Source of the DNA: Macrostomum hystrix
Taxonomy: Eukaryota > Platyhelminthes > Macrostomidae
NCBI GenBank assembly: GCA_950097015.1
Contig: CATNEN010000015.1
Location: forward strand, 1,347,501-1,411,500
Direction: 5' to 3'
DNA: 64,000 bases
Part shown: positions 38,901 to 52,037 of the stretch, piece by piece
Numbering within the stretch: the stretch's first letter is position 1
Layout of the letters: every line of letters begins with the position of its first letter
Notes under the pieces: generated by a model
The model's database searches: none
Told to the model about the DNA's origin: nothing
The model's input: only the letters and a program-made list of their open reading frames with translations
Position numbers and translations under genes: made by a program

Positions 38901-41900
38901 AGGCGCTCTTTGATGTTACTGCCGGGCTAAATCGAATTGCAGCGAACCAACAAAATCCAATTGCTCCCATGTCAGAGACTAATATAGATGCGGCATCTTC
39001 CGAGTCAAATGACCGAGGAATCCAACCGGCGTGTCTCCCTTGACGTCTTCTTTCGCTGCCTGCCATCGGTGGAATTCGATTCTCTGGCAGTCAAGCGTTC
39101 AACCGTTAATTTCTTTATTATTATTAACACTCGCAGAGCACAGAACAGAAATTCCCTCTCGCATCAGCTGCGGCCGCTGAGCAGCAAACAGCGCCACGCA
39201 CTCACGCAGCAGCAACAGCCTTCTCGGAGGGCCGTCTCTGGTCCCATCTAGTGCGCGTGAGCCAGCTCGTCCCTCCCAGCTCTGTTGTGAGCTGCAACGC
39301 AAGTCAAGCAAAAACTGTCAGCAATAGAAATTCTCAGATAGCATTTTTTTACAATCGCGAAGATCCCCGCTGTGGGAAACGCTCCATTGCGAAGAGGTAC
39401 TTTAGCGCGCCCAGGAGTGGGCACTCGGAGATCTTGTCAGAAGGGCCGGCATGAGCGCAGGGCTAAATCACCCGGACACACACGGGCCTTCCAGACAGCT
39501 TCTTGAGCGCTGTGCGCGGCCGTTGTACTCACAGGCAGTCAAAACAAAAGCTTCCGACGCGGTTTTGTCTGAAAAAAAAACAATCAATCAAAGAAATTTC
39601 TTGGGATTTCCGTTATACGTGCGTTTTCTACAGCTATATTTTAATTCAAGTTGCAATAGTCTGATAGTCTTCATTGACGTCGAATAACACAGAGTTTCTA
39701 CTCCAGCTGTTAGCAATCTGGTTTGGCTGTACCTGGCCTATTTTTCCTACAGAATTTCATAAACATATCATTCATTTAAGTTCCTTCCAACAAGCCAAGG
39801 TAGAGTTTGTGAAAGAGAGACTTTCTGAGAAAAAATGCCTTCAAGTCAAGGACTACATCGGGAGTTTTCTGTGTAATTCTAGTCGACTAAGGTGCACGCG
39901 AAGGACAGTTTGAAAGCTAAGGGTTGAGTTGTGCTCACCGGCTCACTATCGTCACCGGTCTCTCTCTTTTCCCCTCTATACAATCTCTATTGTGTATTGC
40001 TGCTGCAGACTTTCGATTGAGACCACAGAAGTTTTGCTTTAAAACAAATTATGAAGGTATTTTGTGGGATTTCACAGGGATGCCAGACTACTCCTTTGTC
40101 TGAACCTGTTCTCGCCCCTCCACTCTCTGATCCCACAGTCTTAATCTGCAGCAGAGTTTCTGAGTTCTCCGCACACAGTTCTACCTTCCGCATCATAGCA
40201 ACCAAATACCTTCTCCTCCTGATTTTCAGCTCACCTGTCCCGCCCTCACTAAGCCATCCAGAGCAGATGCTTTCAGGCCCGTTTAGAATTCATTTCGCCT
40301 CGCAAATGCGGTCTCTCCAAGTCGATCTCGCCCTCCCGCGGCGCTCCCTCACCCAGCTAAAAAACGAATTGCCGGCCTCCAGGTGGCAAGTGCGGATGTC
40401 ACGCGGCGGCTTTCACGATGGCTGCTCTCCGAGTGTCTCCGGCGCACTCGACCTGAGGCCCAGCCTGTACAATAATTTCTGCTCTTCCGGACATGCCGCG
40501 AAAGCGGAGGAAAGATTTGAACCGATTTGGAAGCCGAGAGAGCTAGATCAGGCCGGAAGAGAGTCTTTTGAGATCGTATCATTCGCTCAATCTAATAATT
40601 GCACTATCAGGGCCATGCCGCTGTTGACAGCCACTGAGTTCCAGCAATCTAAAAATGATAGGCATACTCGTCACATATGAAGTCAGCTTGGTAGAAGCTG
40701 TAGTTATCATTCTCTCCCGAACACAACACCTGCCTTGAAGGTGAATTAAGCCTCAATCATCTGTCGGTTAGTCTCATCGCTACGAGTACTCTACTTTGCC
40801 ATGTCATTGTGAGATGTCACGACGCATGAGGGCGCGGGAAAAAAACTAATTTCTGACGTCATTTTTTGTGCATGCTTCCTCGAGGAAAGAGCAGCGGTGA
40901 GCCTGTCATTCTGTCCGTGATGCCGTCTATCTGTCTGTCAAGTAATCCCTGTTTGCTACGCACCGTTCATTAGTATCTTTCAAGGCACGCGAAGTCTTAC
41001 TGTAATTATTATTATTTTGTTCCTCAGCGTTTTATCTCTTCATAATCTGAAAAGCGATGTCCCCACCCCCCAGATTCCTCCCCAGCAATCTCTAACCCAC
41101 CCCTGTGCCTCCTCTCAGGCCTGTGGTTTCAGTCAGCATGCAGGGTGTGGTCTGCGGCCCGCCCCTGCTCCAAGACAGCTGCGGGGCCGCTAGGGACGAT
41201 GCGATATTCAGTGCCAGCGGGGACAGGGGATGACTGCACCGCTGTACCGCTCAGGGCCTGTAGTTCGGAGAAAACTTGCTGCACTAATGGCGAAGTCAGT
41301 GCTCGACATGCGATGCTAGGCGCTGTCTTACAGTATCCAGCCAAGTCCTGAACCAATCCCAAAACAGGTCTCTCCGTTTTGCAGGTTGGTTAACGTCAGA
41401 TAGAAGCCTGCAGTTATTATGTGGGAAACAGGTTTACTGGTCTAACATTTGGCAGCCACATTCCACACATATATACGAGTATATATTTATATGTTAATTT
41501 TATGTAGGCTATTTCATGTGGAAGATTCCCATCTTTCAAAGACCTTCCCCAGAACTATTGATGGCTGTGGTAATTCAGTTCCATAACAGCCAGCCGCTCC
41601 ACCCTCGCATGTCAAAGAAGTCGCTGTCCTGGTATTCATGTTCTTGTCTTTGACCGTCGAACCAAAAGGCCATGCCATGCTGCACTGAAGTCCGGTGTCG
41701 GTTTCAGCTCAAAGTTTTCAGCTCAATGAAGTCTCTGCTCTTGGTTCTTCAAAGGGAGATTTGGGGTTTGCCCAAGTATGAGTAGCTGGCCCATTAGAAG
41801 ATGGATAATGTGGTTGCCTGACAGACATTAACACGGAATGCTTCCTTTGACTATCAGGGGCTTTTCCGCAAAATATTTTGCCATATTCCATTACTGAATT

Positions 41901-44900
41901 GAGACTAAAATTCGAAGAGTAGCAATACAAACCATTATTGAGATTTTAGGTGGACGAAGGTATTCGATAATGCGTAGTCAAAACACTTATAAGACACTCG
42001 TGGTGACGCGCATTAGTTCAAGTTGCTAGTACTTTAAAAGCCGTTAATAGAAATTTTTCTCCAGGCGGTTTGGCTTCGAGATATCCGGTAAAACTGTTTT
42101 GTAAGCCAAAATCAGTTGTTCCTCGCCGCCATTCTACAAAGCCGTGCTGTATTTCAGCCTTCTAACACCTCTTAGAATTAATTGCAGTCACGATCCGGCC
42201 GAATGGGGCTTAAAGATCAGCTGGAACTCAGTAGATGAGGCGCCTTTTTCGTCAGCTTCGGATGCTGCGGTGATGTCGAGTGTGCCAGGATCCGGGCTAA
42301 ATGCTGCGACAAGCTTCAGTGCGGGGCCCATTGAATGATCTCAAGTGGGCGAAGCCGTGACTGGCCGCAATTAGTGACTGAGCCAGGGCGACAGTTCAGT
42401 TTTTAGTTTGTGAGGCAGGCCGGCTCTCGAAGTGATTCTGTGATTCTGAACTTACAATTTAGTTTATTTACGCCGTCACATTAGTCGACGCGACGCGTTT
42501 AAGCATAGAATAGTGCAAATTTTGTCAGTTTGATTCTTCTGGGGCAGAAAACCCGCAGCTATTTTTAGTGTCCCTCCCTTCTAAAAGTAAAGCGATTAAT
42601 CCAAGCTAGATAAATTTCTAACCCGATGGTGGGCGCTAAGCGATCCATTCCAGAGCATCTAGTCCATTAAGGTCTCACTGAATCGAACGCCGGACTGTCA
42701 AATACTTTTCCTCCTGTGTCCAAGCAGACAAAATCTCACCTGCAGCTCATTCCGCAAAGATCCGGTTCTGCAGTTGCGATGGTGGGCGGGCCTGAGCACA
42801 GGCATATCGCTGGTCAGTTACAAGCACTTCTGTCTCAGCCGGCTCCTTCTGTGAACACCCTCAGAGCTCGCGGGCCTTCCCTCATCGATTGTTGTGTCTC
42901 GTGCTCATTCTTGAGTCCAACGCTTTCTGTCTCTGTCCCTCCCGGTGGGTTTCATTTCACTCAATAGGGATTGAGGTCCCCAGCTAAGAGGTGGGGACTA
43001 TGAATGACACTCGGATAAGTGCGAGGCAGAGCGTCGATTTTCCGCTGTCTCACAGTGGAACTCTGAGCGGACTCAACAATTTTTCCTCTTTCTTTCAATT
43101 TGAAAGGCAATCTCGGCTAGTGTTCTGATTTTATGAGAAGTAGCGAAAGACACAATGGAAAATCATGGCAATTCCACTTCAGCTTGAATGCAGTTCGACT
43201 AAAAGCGGAAGGGAACTCACTGCCTAGCTTAGTCGATGCATTGCAATGCCGTGTACTATGTTTGAGGAGCCTATTGGGTCTGAAAGTCGAGACAATTAGA
43301 ATCGAGAACATATTTGTTTCCGAATTTCGATACATGACACTTAGCTACTCAAAGAGTTCTTTGGACTCATTGTTAAACCCAGTCCGAATTTGTTCGATTG
43401 CATGGGCAGTAGCAATCAAAAAGTGGTACATGGACAGCAATCTAAAGTTGAGCTTCTTTTGATAAAAGATAACGAATGCTTTTTACCTGGGGCCATCTAG
43501 GTTTTGCCAATGGATTTTCAATAATCAAGCATCCAAGATGGAGCGGCCTAGAGATCAGAGAAAAGTTGGTCGGATAACTATTTCAATAATTTTCTGTCAA
43601 CGGCAGAACTAGCAATATTGGACCTTTGAAATCTGATGAGTTGCAGAGGTAAATGTCGTGGAATGACATTGACTTGCATCGATTTCTGGCTATGAGATGA
43701 GTTGAGTCAGATTCTTAGGCTGCATGCAACTCAGCATAGTGGCTGAATCTACAACGCGTTGGAAATTTTCTGGTGATTTTATGATTCATTATGGACAAGC
43801 GATTTGAAGGTCGGGGGTTCGATTCCCGACACCATTTAAAATGTTTATGCCCTTTAGCAAGGCACTTAACTCTGCATGGCTTTAGTTCACTAAGCTGTTA
43901 ATTGGGTACAAGTGTTAGCTCGGATAGTTAAGTATGGGTATGGCATCCTCCCAGTCCATGGACTGAAAAGTTGTACGCAGCCTTCAGATACGCCGCGCAA
44001 TCGCTGTCGGCTGCACATCTGGCTCAATCGGGGCAGGTGTAATGAGTTATTAATTGTATTTTTAATATTTAAAATCAATAGTAAGTCATTCAGGTCGCAC
44101 CTATACTATAATAATCTTGCAAAACGTCATGAACTGCCTTTTTGCAGCCTCGCCCAAGGTGATGTCTGGCCAGGCGGAGTGTCGCAACCGGCACGACAAC
44201 ATCCCGCTCATCACTGGAGTGGTTGGCGCGCCATCATCGATAACGTCCAATCATGTAGCCTCCTTACTCAAACTGTTTGACATTCCACAGGTAGGCAAGG
44301 CTGGGATGAGCCTAATGAGCTCTCAACTTCTAGAATGACCAAATTAAGACAAAACTTCTCCCTTCCAGATCAGTTTTTTTTCAACTGCTCCGCAACTGTC
44401 CAACAAGAACAGATTCCCCTACTTTCTGCGCACGATTCCGTCAGACAAGTACCAGGCGGAGGCGATAGTCGAAATAATCAAAGTCTTCAACTGGTCCTAC
44501 GTCTCCATAGTTTACGAGGACTCCAAGTATGGCAGAGAGGTTTGTTGACTCCGAGTTTTCAACCGAAGCGTTGAGAGGGGCTATACCACGAAATTATCAG
44601 ACTGGGAACGCAAATTAAATAATGGTTTGCTTATCCAGCAGGTGTAAATGGACCAATGAAAGAAAAGGTGTAAATTATGCTGGCTCTCTGGTTCAGACAT
44701 TCACTCAGTGAGAAAATATTACTCAGTGAAATAACTCCCGAACTCACAATGCTCCCGAACCCGCCAGGCTTTCGAAGAGCTGGAGAAGCTGTTCCGCTTG
44801 AACGGCATCTGCCCGGCCAAAGTAGAAACCCTGCCGCGAGACTCGAAGCTGGCAAAGATCAAAGACTACTATGACAAGATCGAGCGGTTGGTCAAGCATC

Positions 44901-47900
44901 GGAACATGTTTCAGGGCATGGGGGCATCCGGTGAGTGGAACATGTTTCAGGGCATGGGGGCATCCGGTGAGTGGAACATGTTTCAGGGCATGGGGGCATC
45001 CGGTGAGTGGAACATGTTTCAGGGCATGGGGGCATCCGGTGAGTGGAACATGTTTCAGGGCATGGGGGCATCCGGTGAGTGGAACATGTTTCAGGGCATG
45101 GGGGCATCCGGTGAGTGGAACATGTTTCAGGGCAAGGGGGCATCCGGTGAGTGGAACATGTTTCAGGGCATGGGGGCATCCGGTGAGTGGAACATGTTTC
45201 AGGGCAAGGGGGCATCCGGTGAGTGGAACATGTTTCAGGGCATGGGGGCATCCGGTGAGTGGAACATGTTTCAGGGCATGGGGGCATCCGGTGAGTGGAA
45301 CATGTTTCAGGGCATGGGGGCATCCGGTGAGTGGAACATGTTTCAGGGCATGGGGGCATCCGGTGAGTGGAACATGTTTCAGGGCATGGGGGCATCCGGT
45401 GAGTGGAACATGTTTCAGGGCATGGGGGCATCCGGTGAGTGGAACATGTTTCAGGGCATGCGGGCATCCGGTGAGTGGAACATGTTTCAGGGCATGCGGG
45501 CATCCGGTGAGTACTTGAGTGAGTACTTGTGCAGCCGACAGCACAGCGGCGCATCTGAAGGCTGTCTACAACTGTTCAGTCTATGGACTGGGGTAGCCAC
45601 ACCACCCTCTTTTATCCCAGTTGATGCTGGTACCCATTTAACAGCTGGGTGAACTGAAGCAATGCAGAGTTATTTGTCTTGCTAAAGGACACAAATCGAC
45701 ACAAATACCAGTGGAAATGGGAATCGAACCTCCGACTTTTAAGTCGTAAGCCCGACGCTCAAACCACGTTTAAAATCTGGCTATAACCCTTTTAAATATT
45801 TTTAATATAAGTTTAAAAAAATTAACTGTAGCAAGATGCAAGAGTGCAACACTGAATGCCTTGAATGTTGCACTATTTCATTCACACAGATTAATGGCAT
45901 TTATTTGCTTGATGGCTTGATCTTGGTCAGTTTGATTTAGTAGACGACAGATCTGAAAAAATCAAGCAACTTCGTTTGGAATTTTTAGCTAGACAAACAC
46001 TTTGGCCAAGATAATGGACAATGGTCTCGACTATTTGCAGATTGTGAAGATAGCATAGGCTGCTGTCAAAGCTAACCCAATCAGTTCTCACAGCTGCCAC
46101 GACCCCTGCACCCAGGTGTGGTCATATTCGGCTCAGACCAGGAGGTCGGCGACTTCATGTCGGCGGTGCGCGACCTGAACTACACGGACAGGTTCAGCTG
46201 GATCGGCTCGGACGGCTGGGGCGCCAGGCCGCTGGTGTACAAGGACAACAATGAGAGAGCGGTGAGCTGGCTTTGACCTTGGCTTGATCCTCATGTACAC
46301 TATCGAATAGGCGAGTTCGCAGGCGTTTCATTTGGCGGTTCAACGACTTGAATGTCAGGAGAAATTGGATATGAGTTGGCAACGTTAAAAAGTTCATTGT
46401 ATGCTTCACCTAGGACTGTAATTTAAAGTCATTTCTATTGCGCCTGTCGCCATACTTTTTAGCTCATTATGAGAATACCTTACACTGAGGCCTTTCTGAT
46501 CTCAGTCTAACTCGGCAATTATAACGAATCTTCAAACCGAACCAGACGTCACTGAATTGGCATCTTTAATTACTTTCTAAACGGATATTAATCGCGAAAA
46601 ACAAGCCTAGTATTTTGACCAGCGATATCCTATTGCGCTGATTAATTAGATACTGGTCTAGCAGTTTTCAAAACATCCTGTCTCGTTGTCTCTGGCTGTC
46701 TCGTCAGCTCGCTGGTTTCTAAAAGTAGCAGTTTTTTTCCGTCCTGAATTCGACCCTGTGTCCCCTTGTGATCCCTGTGAGGACATGGATTGAGGACCCA
46801 GTGATCCTCAATTATCTCTGATCCTCATGTCATGTTGTAGGGAAGTTGAAATTTTAACAGGCTACAAACAGACGGCAAAGCTTTCACTAATTACTTGACA
46901 AGATCATGTGCCAAGAAGTCAACACCTGTGCGGATACAGAAGATGCAGGCGCGAAAAATCACCACTGCGATTTACGTTTCGATAATTAGTGAGGCGTTTT
47001 CCTGCCAACAAATTCGCACCAGCGCCTCATTAGCTGCACTTTTCGACGTGCGCGAAGCGCGTAGGTGGAAGTCGAGCATGCGCAAGATTCGTGATAATCA
47101 ATCTTTTCACGATCTGCGCCTGGCATTGTGGCTTCTGCTGTTGTTGTTCTCCCCACCGCAGCGCAGAGTGCTGTCCGCATGGCGCTGTCAGCAGGAATCA
47201 GCGGCTACTTATTCCTCAGTGCACGATGGGCCACATGCATTTCATCAACCCAGACACACCAGTTGTCACGGGCCTTCACGCGGTGCGGCAGCGGGTTGAG
47301 CCTGACACCATTTGGACAGTGAAAACTGCAAACCGTTTCCCATTCTCTTAAAATCTGAATTTCAGTACTTTTAAAAGTTCGGTTATAGAAGTGTAAATTT
47401 GAATGAACTTTGAGTGGTAAGTGTCACATTTATCTTGGAAAGCACTGTCGGATAGCACTATCGACAGTCACAGTTAAAAAATATTCATAAATTAGAAATC
47501 AAGAAACGAAGCGATTCATGGGAGAGGGTGAGGGTGCAGTGGGAAAAGTGGATAGAAAGATTTTCAAAAATTCTCTAGCATCACACTAGAATTCGGTGAG
47601 CAGCTATCCCAGGGGATTTAGAAGAGCTGGGCTACAATTTGTACTCGGAGCTGGCCCGATACCGCTGGCCTTTGGCGTGCTTCTCATTTCTGTGGCGAAA
47701 GCTCCCTGCAGAGAGTCCCAAAAGCAATTTAGCCGAAGGCGCTATCTTAAGGTCTGGGGCTCTGATATTTAACAGAGGCCTGTCCATGCACGCGACCCCG
47801 GCACTGACCGCTTCAAAGGCGACGACACTTTGAGATGCTCTGAATTAAGTAGTGAAGCCTGGGCCTGTGGCGAAGGGAAAAAGACGAACGGCCGAATGTG

Positions 47901-50747
47901 AACCAATCCCAACTGCTAAACTGAGGCGCTTCCCAAAAATGCTTTGAGTTCTCTATTTCTGCTCCAACGCTTGGTTATTGTCATTCTTTCAGTTTCTATT
48001 TCTGCAATAGAAGAATAATCCCAAAACCAACACCAAGGCTTTACCTTAAGCGTTTCGAAATTGAAATAAAAAGATCGCATGTTCGAATTACCACAAGGGG
48101 ACAAATGTTTTATCCTTCAGCACAATACTTGCGGTAACCCCAATCCCATTGCTCTTGATAATTTTGCTAAGGTAGGGGTAGCAGCATAAAAGCTCAGGTA
48201 GAATTGCGAATGAGCGTGACGAACCACAGTGCATGGAGTGAACTGTCTTTGAATGGGCAGCCTAAAAGCTGGGGCCGAGCCATCTGAGCCATCTGGGTTA
48301 GCAACCGTTTCTATCTATCTCAAGCCAGCAAATTATACGAATCACAAGGTCGAAGGCGCTGTCACTGTTCAGCCGCTCGCCGGACCCATCAAAGGCTTCG
48401 AGGAGTACTTCCTGGGGTTGACACCGGCTAGCAACCATCGGAATCCATGGTTCTCAGAGTTCTGGGAGGATTACTTCGAATGCCGGCTGCCAGGCGCCAC
48501 GGAGACGCCCTATAATGTGCTGTATCAAAACAAATGTGCGCCTGATCTGCGAATGAGCCCACAGGACTCCAAGTTTGCCATCGAGCCGCAGCTGCAGTTT
48601 GTCAGCGATGCCGTGATGGCGTTTGCGGTGGCGCTTAGGGTAACTCTCATCGAAATCCTACGAAGCATTTTCAGTTCGTCTCCGAATAGACGAAAACTCA
48701 TTTAGTTAGGTTGGTATAAAATAGACAGAAAACTGAGGCTGCAAAATTATTGATTTTCAGAACCTCAGAAAGAAGCTGTGTACCTCAGTGGTAACGAGAC
48801 AGTTCTGTATCGAGCAGCTAGCCTCGAAAGGTTCGGATCTGCTGCAGGAACTCCAAGAGGTTCGCTTCACAGGTCAGTTGTTTTTGAGCGTAGAACCAGT
48901 TACAGAAGGAAAAATGTCCACTTACAACTACTTGCAGTAGTAATGACATTTTTACAATACTCGATAGCGAAAAAAGTTTAAGGCTTTGAAGATGGCACGA
49001 GCGATTTAACACTGAATTACGCAGGTCTCACTGGCATGGACTTCCAGTTTACAAAACACTCTTTCGACGGTCCGCCGCGCTACCGGATTCTCAACTTCCA
49101 GCGGTTGCAAAAGGCTGACGCCTACCACTGGGAGGACGTCGGCCTGTTCAACGGTTCCTCGCTGATAGTGTGGCACGACCGGCTGCGATTTCGGGACGGC
49201 GTCAGTCAGCCGCCCGTGTCGGCCTGCCAGCCCGAGTGCACGGCCGACGCGAAACGTCAGATTACTCCGGGCGAGTGCCGCTGCTGGGTCTGCGTCCCCT
49301 GTCCGGAGTACGCAGTCGTCAGCAGCGACCGCGAGCAGTGCGTCGACTGCGACAAGGGCCAACGACCGTCCGCTGACCGAGCGCAGTGCGAGGATATCGC
49401 GCTGGAGTACCTGACCTACGGTCACCCCATAGCAGTTGTCGCGCTGGTGTTTGCGTCTCTTGGTGTTCTCGTCACGTGCTTCGCCATCTCTGTTTTCGTC
49501 CGCCATAGCGACACTGCCGTGGTCAAGGCGTCAGGCAAGGAGCTTTCGTTTCTGCTGCTGCTTGGCATTTTGCTGTGCTACCTGATGACATTTGTGCTTT
49601 GCGCTCGGCCCAATGACTGGCTCTGCGGCACGCAGCAGTTCGGCGTTGGCTTCGCGTTCTCCATTTGCTACTCGGCTCTGCTAATCAAGACCAACCGCAT
49701 TGAGCGGATTTTCCGCGCCGGCCGAAGGACCATCAAGCGGCCCAGGTTCATCTCGCCCCTGTCGCAGGTGGTGATGTTCTGTCTCGTGACCGCTGCGCAG
49801 ATTATCGTGCTGGCCGTGTGGATGCGCATCGAGGCCCCCAAGGCGGTTCGGCACTTCCCGTCTAGAGACAAGCACCAGCTGGTGTGCGCTTCGCTAGTCG
49901 GCTCGCTGTACCTGGTTGGCCTGGTGCATCCCATGCTGCTCATTGTGGTCTGCACATTCTACGCCTGTTTGACGAGAAACATTCCGGAGGCGTTCAATGA
50001 GAGCAAGCATATTGGCTTTACGATGTACAGCACGTGCGTCATCTGGCTTGGCTTTGTACCATGCTACTTCTCAACGGCAGCCTTCATTCACATTCGCATC
50101 GCCACACTATGCTTCTCGATTTCCCTCTCTGCCACCGTGTCACTGGCCTGCTTGTTTGGCCCAAAACTCTATATCATTTTGTTCCGTCCGGAGAGAAACG
50201 TTCGCCAATCTATGATGGCGAGCACGCGCAGGCAGCATTCAACTAGGGACGGCAGCGTTATGCAACATGTCAACAACAACAGCAACAGCAATTGCGGCGG
50301 TGACCAGTCACAGCAAATGCTTCTCACTACACCGATAGCAGCTACAAGGGGCAATAACTGCCAACAGCCAAGAGCTGACATCAGCACACAAGCTGACGGT
50401 AAGTCCTGACGTTGTCACGCCCAATACCAGGTAGTGGCGCCCCTCCCCGAATATAAATTAAGCCTCTGTGTACAACCAATAATTTACAATCAATGCGCAT
50501 TTCTGGGGCCACATTTTCAGTGGAGCTGGTCGGTTTGCTACAAACTCCAGCCTTCGAGTCCAACGAGTCTGGAGCGAATTCCGACAGTCCGTCTCGCACC
50601 CAGTCCTCTACGCAGACGCAGCGCATCTACCGCAACGATTGCATCACGCAGACCAGCTTCCACTCGATCCGCGAGATGATGCTCAATGCGGAGATCAGCC
50701 GCAGGATCTACTTTCTGTCTGAGAGCACGGAGGAAGTTCAGCTGTGA
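35962..50747 (+). CDS. mGluR: Metabotropic glutamate receptor-like class C GPCR, nine exons
   Basis: Exons: 35962-36472, 44148-44290, 44369-44539, 44768-44930, 46116-46261, 48349-48639, 48761-48872, 49025-50398, 50521-50747. All junctions keep phase; 1045 residues plus stop if the first exon 4 donor is used. There is a signal peptide near residues 22-41, then a poly-Gln patch. The ligand-binding domain follows (CGRVMHQGGLQALESMLFTI, GVVGAPSSITSNHV, LFDIPQISFFSTAPQLS, WIGSDGWG). Residues about 580-634 are Cys-rich, with seven membrane helices from about 645 (VRHSDTAVVKASGKEL, CYSALLIKTNRIERIF, FNESKHIGFTMYSTC). Helix motifs are closest to group II/III receptors. T224, D244, Y272 and D362, which by alignment hold the amino acid backbone, are kept; the side-chain carboxylate contacts are A124 and Q459. 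The last residues VQL could bind a PDZ domain. The exon 6 acceptor could also lie 24 bases upstream. Confidence 0.9.
36560..36680 (+). mobile_element. SINE family A, 5'-truncated fragment
   Basis: Body blocks GGCATCCCAGTCCACGGACT and GCGCCGCGCAATGGCTGG match family A. The tRNA head is missing. Confidence 0.6.
43785..44065 (+). mobile_element. SINE family A copy
   Basis: B box GGTTCGATTCCC near 43817, then body blocks CAAGGCACTTAACTCTGCAT, GGCATCCTCCCAGTCCATGG and CTGTCGGCTGCACATCTGGC, and an AT-rich tail. It ends about 85 bases before receptor exon 2. Confidence 0.85.
44895..45520 (+). repeat. 36-bp minisatellite made of an exon-intron boundary: 17 tandem splice donors
   Basis: Each unit contains the end of receptor exon 4 plus its donor: ATGTTTCAGGGCATGGGGGC, ATCCG, then GTGAGTGGAAC. 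Donors fall every 36 bases from 44931 to 45507; the first 16 read GTGAGTGG and the last GTGAGTAC. The unit is a multiple of 3 with no stop, so any donor keeps the frame and adds 12 residues (GEWNMFQGMGAS) per unit. Variants: AAGGGGG in two units, ATGCGGG in the last two. Confidence 0.95.
45525..45778 (-). mobile_element. SINE family A copy in receptor intron 4
   Basis: Reversed copy: CAGCCGACAGCACAGCGGCG, GTCTATGGACTGGGGTAGCC, inverted B box GGAATCGAACC and head at right. It abuts the splice-donor minisatellite. The rest of intron 4 (45779-46115) holds nothing recognised. Confidence 0.85.
46262..48348 (+). other. Intron 5 of the receptor gene (2.1 kb)
   Basis: Begins GTGAGC, ends CACAAG. No gene or recognised repeat. 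A 134-codon frame from 46895 is open but without family features. Confidence 0.7.
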
Positions 50748-52037
50748 GCTCAGTGCAGCTCACTGCAGTTTCACGACGATACTGGCCGGTTTGATTCGCT
50801 CTCAAAATCCGATCGAATTTCTCATGGAGAGACTCGAACGGTCTTAAATGATTAGCAAACAGTTTATCGATCTACTATAGCACCTTCAAGACATGCTCAC
50901 TGTGGATAAAGTGCATTTGCAAGACTACACCATTCACAATCGTCTATTGTACAGTGCGTGAATCAGTTTTTATGACAATTTAAATGCAACAAACTACTCC
51001 TATTTTAGACCGCTATAATTTTGTCTAGCAACCATCGATATGGTCATCGATAACTGGATGACGCAGATCGTTGCTGCCACCACGTGCACGTGGAATCTTT
51101 GAGGCATTGAATATTTTCAAGAAATTTTACTTTTTTTCTACTCTGCTCGTTTAGCTTAGTAGTACCAGTATTTTCCAGAGCTGTTAATAAGCTTAATCGG
51201 AGTTCTTCGCAGCTTTCTGTTGCTATGATATAAAATATACTGGTGGATCCACGGTAAGACCAATCAAAGAATATTCGACTACGAAGAACGTACATATCCG
51301 TACCTGGCCTAACTTCAGACTGCATGTGAAAATTACAAGCTTAAAGTGTGCAGAAGTTTAAAATCTCAGACAGACCCGACTAACACGAGCGTAGTTTGAA
51401 GCGAACATTTAATTCCAGCTACGTTAATCGATTGGGAATAATGGAGCCAATGTATCTGCTAAGTCAATCATTGGGCTTATCTTGAGTAGGAATGAGTAAT
51501 TTTAGGCATAAGTTTCTTTAAAAATGAATCAATCGAGAAATTCCTTCGCCCATTATTTAAAGCTGCACTCGCATCGAGACTGCATTTTACCACTAGCAGC
51601 TTCAGCCCTAGCTGACCATGAAAACTTGCCAGCTCTCATTGCCGACATTTCCGTTCCGATCAGCGAAATAACTTAGTGCGAGATTGAATAGCGACCGATT
51701 TGTCCAGCTTAATTGTGAGTATTGTTATTTTTAGGACTATCGAGGAACTCAAGCCGCTGAGGAAAGCCTTGCACAAGAGAACACTTCGCTTGCACACACG
51801 AAGCAGCGAAATGCGCCCTTTGCTAAGATGCTGATGACACTTGCCCGTTTTAGATTGTTTGCTGCAACGGCTTGAAGTGCAGTCGAAAAGGTAAAGACAG
51901 CCCGTCGAAAAACACCTATTGGAAGCACCTTAAAAGGCCATAGTGAAGTGCCCAGACTTGATGGTGCTGCTGCAACCTGACTGCTCTGGCAGATGCCTGC
52001 AGGTGAATCAATAAGCCAGTCAATTGTAACTTTCTGA
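50748..52037. other. 3' flank of the receptor gene
   Basis: Presumed 3' UTR and intergenic DNA; AT-rich. I see no clear AATAAA signal and no other gene. Confidence 0.5.

Larger units (their letters stand above)
36473..44147 (+). other. Intron 1 of the receptor gene (7.7 kb)
   Basis: Begins GTGAGC, ends TTTTTGCAG. Contains SINE A copies near 36560-36675 and 43785-44065; I recognise no further gene. A 109-codon frame at 43133-43462 and a 209-codon frame at 40051-40680 are open but show no family features. Possible enhancers cannot be judged by eye. Confidence 0.75.

Noticed and set aside
40051-40680. 209-codon open frame in receptor intron 1
   Set aside because: No family motif, no splice or promoter context, overlapping open frames on the other strand; likely chance.
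43133-43462. 109-codon open frame in receptor intron 1
   Set aside because: Composition and sequence show no domain; not distinguishable from chance.
44744-45554. Long open frames on both strands at the 36-bp array, and a CRISPR-like periodic pattern
   Set aside because: Units are contiguous with no unique spacers, so it is not CRISPR. Only the plus-strand frame joined to exon 4 has meaning; the others are repeat artefacts.
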